Assembly (NCBI GenBank): GCA_964483805.1
Contig: CAZADH010000084.1
Coordinates: 1 to 20,941, forward strand
DNA: 20,941 nucleotides
Direction: 5' to 3'
From: CAZADH01 sp964483805
Lineage (GTDB): Bacteria > Muiribacteriota > Ozemobacteria > Ozemobacterales > Ozemobacteraceae
The notes under the pieces were generated by a model. It did not search any database and had not been told where the DNA came from. It worked only from the letters and a program-made list of their open reading frames with translations. Within the stretch, counting starts at the first letter, position 1. The number at the start of each line of letters is the position of its first letter. Both the position numbers and the translations under genes were made by a program. Positions 6,687-13,499 of this stretch are shown here, piece after piece.

Positions 6687-8069
6687 TCAGAACTTGTATT
6701 CGATGGCGAAGTTGAGGTTCTTCTTGTCGGTCACATCGTCGACCCGCAACTGGAACTGCATGCCGGGCCGCACCGCATAACTTGTGGTGAAGCGGGTTTG
6801 CGACTTGCGGGTGTCGATCACGTCGACGCTGTAGGTGATGTCCTCGGCCCACTTGTAATCGACGCCCACGCCCACCTTGGAGCTGATGACGCCGGCGCGC
6901 TTGACCAGGCGGTTGTTGGCGTCTTTGGCGAGCATCAGGTTGAACAACGGGTCGCCGCCGATATCCTCGACGCCAATCCGGTAGTAGCTGTTGTCGGACG
7001 GCCAGATGTCGACCATCATGTCGGAGAAGAACATCTCGTCTTCTTTGTGATAGCGCAGCAGATACTTGAAGTCGAGGCGAGTCTGCTTGATGTTGAGGAA
7101 CACCTTGTCGACCGCCTGGGCAATCTTGTGGGCATCGTCGAGTGCGCCCTTGATCTTGGACTTGATGTCTTTCTCGAAGACAATCGATTTGACCTCGGCG
7201 CTGATCTCCTTGGCATTGTTGCTGGCATCCTTGATCGATGCCACGGTTTCCTTGAGGTGATCGGTCATGACATGGTCTTTCTCGAGTTCCGCAACCATGC
7301 GGTCGAGACGTGCACTCATCTCTTCGAAATTGCTCAGCATCTCTTTGAGCGTGGCCTGGTTTTCCTTGCCGATGTCGGCAATGCGTTTCGAGAAATCTTT
7401 CACGTTGGCGACGATGGCCCGCAGGTTCTCGCGGTTGATGTCGATTTCGTCATTGACCTTGGCCATGATGCTGTCGATGTTGCCCACGATCTTGTCGGCC
7501 TTGGCCTGCACCGATTCGACGATGGCGGTGAGCTTCTCCGAGGCGGCCTCGGCGTTCTTGAACATACGTTGTGTTGACCGCTTGATCTCCGGATCGCCGA
7601 CGACGTCTTTGGCCGATGCCGTCAGTTCCTGGAGCTTCTTGAGCAGTTCGTTGCCCTGCTCGAACAGCTCTTCCATGCGGGTCGGATCGGTGCCGGCGAC
7701 AATCGTATTCTTTTGGACATACGGGGCGGTCTGGTCGCGGGTCGGGATGATCTCGACGAACTTTTCGCCCATCAAACCGGCGGTGCCGATCGTGAAGGTC
7801 GAGCGAATGCGGATGCGGGTGGCCGCGTCTTTGATGTAGGTGTGCACGTAGACGATGTCGTCGCGAATCTCGATGCGCTCGACCTTGCCGACGGTGACGC
7901 CTGCCAGTTTCACGGTGGCGCCCTCGGTCAGACCGGCCACCTGGTAGAACGTCACGGTCAACCGATAGCCGCGTTCGCTGAAGTGGATATCGCCAATGTA
8001 GAAGACCATGACCGCCAGCAGGGCAAACCCGATGATCGAAATGATGCCGACTTTGATGCTGGAATTCAT
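6687..8069 (-). CDS. mlaD: MlaD-type MCE lipid-transport protein with long helical region and C-terminal beta domain
   Basis: The 460-residue protein has an N-terminal membrane anchor (about 7-26) and one MCE domain (about 36-112, including VAGLTEGATVKLAGVTVG and the segment GTAGLMGEKFVEI). A long, mostly helical region (about 130-330) shows heptad-like patterns. From about 331 to 460 it is a series of short alternating strands with Gly/Asp/Asn turns, ending in IEYKF with a C-terminal Phe as in outer-membrane barrels. MCE proteins form hexameric rings that carry lipids between membranes. E. coli MlaD is about 183 residues and lacks the extra parts; long MlaD proteins with a C-terminal barrel are reported in Veillonella. 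The ATG at 8069 has GAGGAGG 7 bases upstream. It follows mlaE and mlaF on the same strand, 148 bases after mlaF. Confidence 0.9.
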   Translation of the reverse strand: MNSSIKVGIISIIGFALLAVMVFYIGDIHFSERGYRLTVTFYQVAGLTEGATVKLAGVTVGKVERIEIRDDIVYVHTYIKDAATRIRIRSTFTIGTAGLMGEKFVEIIPTRDQTAPYVQKNTIVAGTDPTRMEELFEQGNELLKKLQELTASAKDVVGDPEIKRSTQRMFKNAEAASEKLTAIVESVQAKADKIVGNIDSIMAKVNDEIDINRENLRAIVANVKDFSKRIADIGKENQATLKEMLSNFEEMSARLDRMVAELEKDHVMTDHLKETVASIKDASNNAKEISAEVKSIVFEKDIKSKIKGALDDAHKIAQAVDKVFLNIKQTRLDFKYLLRYHKEDEMFFSDMMVDIWPSDNSYYRIGVEDIGGDPLFNLMLAKDANNRLVKRAGVISSKVGVGVDYKWAEDITYSVDVIDTRKSQTRFTTSYAVRPGMQFQLRVDDVTDKKNLNFAIEYKF

Positions 8070-8189
8070 GGTTGGCGCCTCCTCGGGACGGTCACCTGGA
8101 ACCGACCCGGTTGGTGTTTCTTCTGGTTTGCGGTTTTATCGGGCATGGCAGCAAGCGGGGACACGGTCCCTGTATCAATCATCGGCAGG

Positions 8190-8205
8190 CGGTGCCATGG
8201 CACCG
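8190..8205. repeat. 16-base perfect palindrome between mlaF and mlaD
   Basis: CGGTGCCATGGCACCG is a perfect palindrome centred 22 bases downstream of the mlaF stop, in the only wide gap (8070-8217) of the mla operon. A smaller GGGAC/GTCCC hairpin is at 8158-8170. It could be an operator, a partial terminator that sets mlaF/mlaD ratios, or an mRNA processing structure. No U-run follows. Confidence 0.4.
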
Positions 8206-8217
8206 AAGAGTGGGTGG

Positions 8218-8964
8218 TCATACGAGGCTCATCGGTCCCTTCGCGTCGCCGCGAATGAACTGTTGCACGATCGGGTTCGATGAGGCGAGAAACTCTTCTT
8301 TGGGGCCGATTTCGACGATGCGGCCCTGGTAATGCAGGGCGATGCGGTCGGCCACGCGCCGCGCCGATCCCATGTCGTGGGTGACGACGATCGAGGTGAT
8401 GCCGAGGCGCTTCTTGAGATTGAGGTGCAGTTCGTCGATGGCCGCGGTCATGATCGGGTCCAGGCCGGTCGTCGGTTCGTCATACAGAATGATCTCGGGT
8501 TCCATGGCGATGGCCCGGGCCAGACCGACCCGCTTGCGCATGCCGCCCGACAACTCGGACGGCATGAGATTCTCGACGCCCGGCAGGCCGACCATCTCGA
8601 GTTTTTCGCCGACGATGTGCTCGATGGCGAGGTTCGACAGTTTGGTGTGGCGGCGCAACCCGAAGGCGACATTTTCGGCGACGGTCAGTGAATCGAACAG
8701 CGCCGCCGACTGGAACAACATGCCCATGCGCATGCGCAGGGCATCCATCTGGACGACGTCGTAACGGGTGACGTCTTCACCGTCGATCAGCACCTGGCCG
8801 CGGTCGGGGCGCAACAGGCCGATGATGTGCTTGAGCAGCACGCTCTTGCCGCAACCGGACGGGCCAAGAATGACCAGCGACTCGCCGTCGTAGATCTTCA
8901 GGTTGATGCCATCGAGCACCTGTTTGCTGCCAAAGCTCTTGCACAGATCGTTGATGATGATCAT
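8218..8964 (-). CDS. mlaF: MlaF-type ABC transporter ATPase
   Basis: This is the cytoplasmic ATPase that drives MCE lipid transport with the MlaE permease. The 248-residue protein has all ABC motifs: Walker A GPSGCGKS (34-41), Q-loop Gln85, signature LSGGMRKR (138-145, the MKR/MRKR form typical of MlaF-like ATPases), Walker B IILYDEP (158-164) and switch His196 in VTHDM. ATG at 8964 lies 6 bases after the mlaE stop. There is no strong Shine-Dalgarno site, so translation is probably coupled to mlaE. No MlaB STAS partner is seen nearby. Confidence 0.93.
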   Translation of the reverse strand: MIIINDLCKSFGSKQVLDGINLKIYDGESLVILGPSGCGKSVLLKHIIGLLRPDRGQVLIDGEDVTRYDVVQMDALRMRMGMLFQSAALFDSLTVAENVAFGLRRHTKLSNLAIEHIVGEKLEMVGLPGVENLMPSELSGGMRKRVGLARAIAMEPEIILYDEPTTGLDPIMTAAIDELHLNLKKRLGITSIVVTHDMGSARRVADRIALHYQGRIVEIGPKEEFLASSNPIVQQFIRGDAKGPMSLV

Positions 8965-8970
8965 GGTCGG

Positions 8971-9750
8971 TCAGTGCAGGACATTTGTATTGAAGTTGTA
9001 AATAGCCACGGTCAAGAAGTAGTTCGCGGCGAGGATGAGCATGATCGACAACACCACGGCCCCGGTTGTGCTCTTGCCGACGCCTTCGGCGCCGCCCTCG
9101 GTGGTGAAACCGCGGTAGCAGCCGACCACGCCGATGATGGCGCCGAAGACCACGGCCTTGAACAACCCGCCGAGCAGGTCTTCGATCTTGAGGTTCGACA
9201 GAATCGAGTTCTTGAAGGTGACGACGGTCAGGCCGATCTGGTTGACCGCGACCACCGAGCCGCCGCACATGCCGACGACGTTGGTGAAAATGGTCAGGAT
9301 GCCGAGCATCACCGTGCAGGCCCAGAAACGCGGCACCACCAGGTAGTCGACCGGATTGGTCGCCATGGTCTCGAGCGCATCGATCTGCTCGGTGACCTTC
9401 ATCGTGCCAAGCTCGGCGGCAATCGATGAACCGACGCGGCCGGCCACGACGATGGCGGTCAGGATCGGCGCGAGTTCGCGGGCCATGGCCAGACTGACGA
9501 CGCCGCCGACGTATTGTTGGGCGCCGAACTGCGTGAACTGGTAGCCGATCTGCACGACGAGCACGGCGCCCGTCGAGAACCCGGTGATGGCCACCATCGG
9601 CAGTGAGTCGACGCCGATGCGCGACATCTGGTCGATCAGGTTGCGCAGGCCGAAACGGCCTTCCTTGATGCCGCGCAACGTCCAGTACAGGGTCTGCAAC
9701 CACAGAATGGTCAGGTTGCCGACCCCTTCGATGAACTCGATGATGAACAT
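8971..9750 (-). CDS. mlaE: MlaE-type lipid transport permease
   Basis: This is an inner-membrane permease of the MCE transport system, 259 residues, the usual MlaE length. The family-defining stretch beginning ELGTMKVTEQIDALETMA is at 113-130, followed by TNPVDYLVVPR (131-141), and the second conserved loop with GCYRGFTTEGGAEGVGKST is at about 210-228. Several hydrophobic helices fit the MlaE topology (about 50-70, 92-112, 143-168, 197-212 and 232-252). ATG at 9750 has a weak GGAA ribosome site. The S55 peptidase gene ends 47 bases upstream on the same strand, with no obvious terminator between them, so joint transcription is likely. It pairs with MlaF and MlaD encoded next. Confidence 0.93.
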   Translation of the reverse strand: MFIIEFIEGVGNLTILWLQTLYWTLRGIKEGRFGLRNLIDQMSRIGVDSLPMVAITGFSTGAVLVVQIGYQFTQFGAQQYVGGVVSLAMARELAPILTAIVVAGRVGSSIAAELGTMKVTEQIDALETMATNPVDYLVVPRFWACTVMLGILTIFTNVVGMCGGSVVAVNQIGLTVVTFKNSILSNLKIEDLLGGLFKAVVFGAIIGVVGCYRGFTTEGGAEGVGKSTTGAVVLSIMLILAANYFLTVAIYNFNTNVLH

Positions 9751-9797
9751 GCGCTGGTTTCCGTTCGTTGAGTGGTGGGCCTGGTGCGGGCGGCCGC

Positions 9798-11774
9798 TCA
9801 GTCCTCGCTCAGGCTGATGGTGTTTTCAATGTTGCCGAGAATGAAGTAGGGCGTCGGCAGCACCTGGGTGTTCTTGGCGCCGCTCTTGCCGTGCAGGTCG
9901 TCTTCGCCGTCCTGGCGGAATTGCAGAATGATGTCGGAGTTCGCCGGGGCCGTCGAAGCCGCCGACAACACCTGCGACAGGCTCGCCCGTTCCTCGACGG
10001 TGGTGTCGGAACCCTTGTCGGTCTTGGCGCGGTCTTTGGCTGAGCCGCTGCCGCTGCCCGAGGCGCCGCCGGTGGTACCGGTGCCCGACGTGGCCGGTGC
10101 CGCGGTGCTGCCGGCGCTCTCTTCGTCGTCGAGGTTGCCGCGGCCGTAGACCAGCAGGCGCAGGCTCTCTCTGCCGATGTCTTGCGGCACGGTGATTTTC
10201 GCCTTCTTGATGATCGGGGCTTCGCGGAAGGGACGCAGGGTGATCCAGACTTCGAGCAAACCACCCGGAGTCACCGCCGAGTCTTTAACCTCGACCTTTT
10301 CGATGGTCGCGGTGCGCCGCTTCTTTTCGATGGCGATGTTGAGCGACAGCTCGGTCGGAACTGCGTCTTCGATCTCGTTGTCGAGAACGAGGCCGATGTT
10401 GTCGAGAACCTGCCCGATCACGGAAGTGGTGATGTCGGACTTGCTCACGATCAGGTTGTTGCGCCGCAGCGTGGCGCTCTTGCTGTCGCGCCCGGCACAC
10501 CCGAGCACCATGTTGAGCGTGGCCGTGCCTTCGCCGTTGCGATCGATCACGCTTTCGATCGCCTGCAACATCGTTGATTCGATGACGCTGGCCATCAGGT
10601 CGGGGTCGCGCACCACCTGATAGTTGAGCACCTTCGATTTGCCCAGGTCGAGGTCGGCTACCTCGAGCTTGACCGGCAGCGCCGGCGGGAAGCGGCCCAG
10701 TTCGCCGGCCACGCCCTTTTCGCGGTCTTGCAGGATACACCCAACCAGATCGGTGGGTGCGCCCACTTTAAACGGCATCTGCAGGCTGCTGAACGAGTGG
10801 TGAATCTCGGCGCCGGTCAAAAAATAGGTGACGCGGCCCTTCTTCAAGAACGGATGGGCCAGGCCGAGCACCCGCTTGTTGTCGCGGAAGGTCAAGGTGC
10901 CCAGCGTGGTGACGTTGATGTCGCCCCGGGCCAACTGGATGCCGATCGCCGAGCCGGGCTCGAGTTGGGTCGTCGGGTTCGCGGTGGTGGGGGGCGGGGC
11001 CACCGTCGAGGTGACCGGCGCCGGTGTGGGCAGCGATGTTGGTGCCAGCGTGGGTGTCTGCACTGCCGTTGGCGCCTGGACGCCCTGGAGCTGCGGTGCG
11101 TGCAGCCGTCGTCGCAGCAGGGCATGGGCATTTTCGCTCAGGCCTTGCACGATGATGGGGGAGCCGCACCGCCGGAACACGGTAATATTACGTATTGGCA
11201 ACCGCCTCAGCAACACCGGATCGTCGGTCTCGACGATGCGGGTGACGGGGGTGCCGTCGGGAAGCGGCAGCATCGGGCCGGTGGGGCGCCAGACCAGGGC
11301 TTCGCCGCGTTTCGCCGGCAGAGCCGAGGTTTGCGGGTAGTTCCAGATCTCCATCATCTCTTCGATCGGGGTGACCATGCCGACGGTGTGATCGGTCATG
11401 ACCCAACCGGACGACAAACCGCCGATGATGCGGCCGTTTACGTACACCGGGCTGCCGCTCATGCCTGCGGCGATGCCGCCCGATTCGTCGATGATCTTGC
11501 CCGACACGCGAACGAGGATCGAGTTGCCGGTGACCACCATGTTTTCGTTGATCTTGTTGTTCGAGAGAATGCCGAGGACCTCGACATTGAAGGTCTCGAT
11601 GGAATGCCCGCGGATGACGGTCTTGCCCAGACCCTTCATGCCGGCCTTGATTTCGCGGATCGGCATGATTTCGTCACGGGGGGCGGCGACGGCGGAGCAA
11701 TACGACATCAACACGAAAGCAATAAGAAGTATGACTCGCTGGGCATGTTGGCCGGTGTGGCAGAAGTGGATCAT
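9798..11774 (-). CDS. Secreted SpoIVB-type (family S55) serine peptidase-like protein
   Basis: The start is ATG at 11774, whose ATGA overlaps the stop of the glycosidase gene, giving 658 residues. A signal peptide covers about 1-31. The N-terminal half holds GMKGLGKTVIRG (45-56) and the catalytic-serine motif GMSGSPVYVNG (104-114, probable nucleophile Ser106), both typical of S55 proteins. A Pro/Thr-rich linker (about 232-272) precedes a second conserved block with the segments AIGIQLARGDINVTTLGTLTF (276-296) and GLAHPF (304-309), where His307 may be the catalytic His. The C-terminal region (about 365-545) is unrecognised. A Gly/Ser/Ala linker (about 553-580) precedes a tail of about 60 residues. 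SpoIVB itself cleaves a signalling protein in sporulation, but similar proteins occur widely in non-sporulating bacteria with unknown substrates. It lies between the glycosidase and mlaEFD genes. Confidence 0.82.
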   Translation of the reverse strand: MIHFCHTGQHAQRVILLIAFVLMSYCSAVAAPRDEIMPIREIKAGMKGLGKTVIRGHSIETFNVEVLGILSNNKINENMVVTGNSILVRVSGKIIDESGGIAAGMSGSPVYVNGRIIGGLSSGWVMTDHTVGMVTPIEEMMEIWNYPQTSALPAKRGEALVWRPTGPMLPLPDGTPVTRIVETDDPVLLRRLPIRNITVFRRCGSPIIVQGLSENAHALLRRRLHAPQLQGVQAPTAVQTPTLAPTSLPTPAPVTSTVAPPPTTANPTTQLEPGSAIGIQLARGDINVTTLGTLTFRDNKRVLGLAHPFLKKGRVTYFLTGAEIHHSFSSLQMPFKVGAPTDLVGCILQDREKGVAGELGRFPPALPVKLEVADLDLGKSKVLNYQVVRDPDLMASVIESTMLQAIESVIDRNGEGTATLNMVLGCAGRDSKSATLRRNNLIVSKSDITTSVIGQVLDNIGLVLDNEIEDAVPTELSLNIAIEKKRRTATIEKVEVKDSAVTPGGLLEVWITLRPFREAPIIKKAKITVPQDIGRESLRLLVYGRGNLDDEESAGSTAAPATSGTGTTGGASGSGSGSAKDRAKTDKGSDTTVEERASLSQVLSAASTAPANSDIILQFRQDGEDDLHGKSGAKNTQVLPTPYFILGNIENTISLSED

Positions 11775-13381
11775 GGCGTGGTGGTGATGAGGATGGCGTT
11801 CGAGATCGGGCGCTCGGCGCCGTCGGATGGGCGGTTGACCCAACGGTTGCCCACCATCAATTCAGAGGACCCGCCACCATCGAGGTTCATGGCCTGGACG
11901 GCGCCAAGGCGGCGCAAATAGAGAGCCAGTTCCGCCAGGGTCATGCCGGGATTGCGCGCCGTGCGCCCGTCGACGACCACCAACAGGACCTCGCCGGCGT
12001 CGGTTTCGGCGATCGCCGAACGCGGGTGACGGCCGGCGACGATCGAAGCGTCGAAACGTTCCTCGCGGCCATTGATGGCGACGGCGCCGTCGCGGATGAG
12101 GCGGGGGCCGGCACAAACCGCGTGTTCGATGGCATCCCAGGGTGGGCTGACCTGGTAACTGAGGTCGACCTGGTCGCCGAGCCGAACGGTGCGCAGTTTG
12201 TCGGCGGTCTTGCCACCGGCGGAAATGACCACGCCATCGGGCGGGATCTTGGCGTCGCGCACCGCTATCCCGACGACGCGGCCCTGGATGACGATCAGTT
12301 CGCGCCCGTCGCCGCTGGTGCCGGTCGAGTGTGCGTATTCGCTGGTGAACACCACGAGTTTGTCGCCACCGCGCGGTTGATTGACGCCGTCGATCGGCAG
12401 CGTGTTACCGCCCGCCCGCAACGTGCCGGTGAAATCGGGATTGCCGAACAACACCCGGCCTTCGCGGGTCACACCAAACACCGAGCGGTTGTAGACCGGC
12501 GAACTGATCAGACGCCGGTTGATGATCAACGTGCCGATCGGGTCACCCAGACCGGGGTTGAAATAGGCAGCGTTGATGCCGGCGACGGCGTTGTAGCGGC
12601 GGGCCATGGACGATAACCGTTCTCGTTGACAGATGCCTTCGTTTGCTTGCACGGGTATGAGATACAACCCCCGGTGACGCGGGTCAAATCGGACGATCGA
12701 GACATCGGTCGGCCCCTTGGCGGTCACCGGACGGTCCCGATGATACCACAGGCCCGAGCGCAATCGTGTACCTTCGCCAAGAACAAATGGCCGCAACCGT
12801 TCATTCTTGAACGGAATCGTCAGGCGCGGCAGGCCGGTGGGTGAGGTGGTGACCGACGGCGTGCCCAGAAAACCGCGGCCAAAAATGAGGATCTCTGAGT
12901 ATTGCGGACTGCGGAAGTAGCTGAACCGTTCGAACACCCGCTTGAGGTCGCGCACGATGTCGCCGTGGATCATCGCCAACGGGGGCTCGATGCGAAAGCG
13001 GACGAAGCGCTCGGTCGAGGTGTTCTGCAGTTGCATCTTGACCGGGCCTGAGAAATCCATGTGGATACTGTCGTACGGCTGGCCGGGTTCTTCTTGCAGG
13101 CCGAGCAGATAAACCGGCGCAGGTTTTGGGCCAGACTCTGTGGTTGCCGGTGCGGGCCGTACCGTGGGACGCATCGCGTAGTTGCGGGCGGCCGCCGGCG
13201 TCGCGCGGGTTGCCGTTGCGATCGGCGTGTCGGTGCGACCGGCGGCAGAAGGGGGTCCCGACGGACCGGGTCCCGACGGACCGGGTCCCGACGGGACTGG
13301 CAGCCACTGAGCACCGAGCAGGAACACCTGCCCGATCAGCAGCAGTAAGACGAGTTGTCGCAGCGAATCTTTAAAGGTCAT
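11771..13381 (-). CDS. Membrane-anchored phosphodiester glycosidase (NAGPA domain) protein
   Basis: The start is taken as ATG at 13381 (GGGTGA about 6 bases upstream), giving 536 residues whose N-terminus is a signal-anchor (about 8-27); a further ATG at 13447 lacks a ribosome site. A low-complexity Pro/Gly/Ser/Ala linker (28-88) includes a PSGPG repeat. Residues about 88-200 form a beta-rich domain, possibly AMIN-like (tentative). The C-terminal 270 residues are the NAGPA/phosphodiester glycosidase domain, with AGINAAYFNP (267-276), RHPRSAIAE (451-459) and the hallmark AMNLDGGGSSELMV (497-510). The family removes sugars linked through phosphodiesters; the bacterial substrates are mostly unknown but are thought to be wall or capsule polymers. 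ATGA overlap couples it to the S55 peptidase gene. The 118-base gap upstream (13382-13499) shows no other feature. Confidence 0.85.
   Translation of the reverse strand: MTFKDSLRQLVLLLLIGQVFLLGAQWLPVPSGPGPSGPGPSGPPSAAGRTDTPIATATRATPAAARNYAMRPTVRPAPATTESGPKPAPVYLLGLQEEPGQPYDSIHMDFSGPVKMQLQNTSTERFVRFRIEPPLAMIHGDIVRDLKRVFERFSYFRSPQYSEILIFGRGFLGTPSVTTSPTGLPRLTIPFKNERLRPFVLGEGTRLRSGLWYHRDRPVTAKGPTDVSIVRFDPRHRGLYLIPVQANEGICQRERLSSMARRYNAVAGINAAYFNPGLGDPIGTLIINRRLISSPVYNRSVFGVTREGRVLFGNPDFTGTLRAGGNTLPIDGVNQPRGGDKLVVFTSEYAHSTGTSGDGRELIVIQGRVVGIAVRDAKIPPDGVVISAGGKTADKLRTVRLGDQVDLSYQVSPPWDAIEHAVCAGPRLIRDGAVAINGREERFDASIVAGRHPRSAIAETDAGEVLLVVVDGRTARNPGMTLAELALYLRRLGAVQAMNLDGGGSSELMVGNRWVNRPSDGAERPISNAILITTTP
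13253..13297. repeat. 15-base tandem repeat, three copies, inside the glycosidase linker
   Basis: The unit GGGTCCCGACGGACC occurs at 13253-13267 and 13268-13282, with a third, slightly diverged copy at 13283-13297. On the minus strand it encodes the five-residue repeat PSGPG in the linker next to the membrane anchor. Copy number can change without shifting frame. Confidence 0.85.
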
Positions 13382-13499
13382 GATTTCACCCGCCGAAGTG
13401 AGAACACTTTGGCTGTTCGTATTATCGGCGTGGATCGGTGAATTCATGACCGGCAAGTGAGAGAGGTCGCGGTGATCCCGGGGCGGGTTGGCGTTGGGC

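Noticed and set aside
6288..7577. Plus-strand open frame of 429 codons opposite the asparaginase and mlaD genes
   Set aside because: It is antisense to two well-recognised genes and spans their boundary; the Val/Asp/His-rich product is typical of the complementary strand.
8777..9703. Minus-strand open frame of 308 codons overlapping mlaE and mlaF
   Set aside because: It is Arg/His-rich, out of frame with both transporter genes, and lacks motifs.
10728..11921. Plus-strand open frame of 397 codons opposite the S55 peptidase
   Set aside because: It is antisense to the recognised peptidase, with no family motif or good ribosome site.
13253..13297. Tandem repeat considered as a CRISPR array
   Set aside because: Copies are directly adjacent with no spacers, are only 15 bases long, and encode an in-frame linker.
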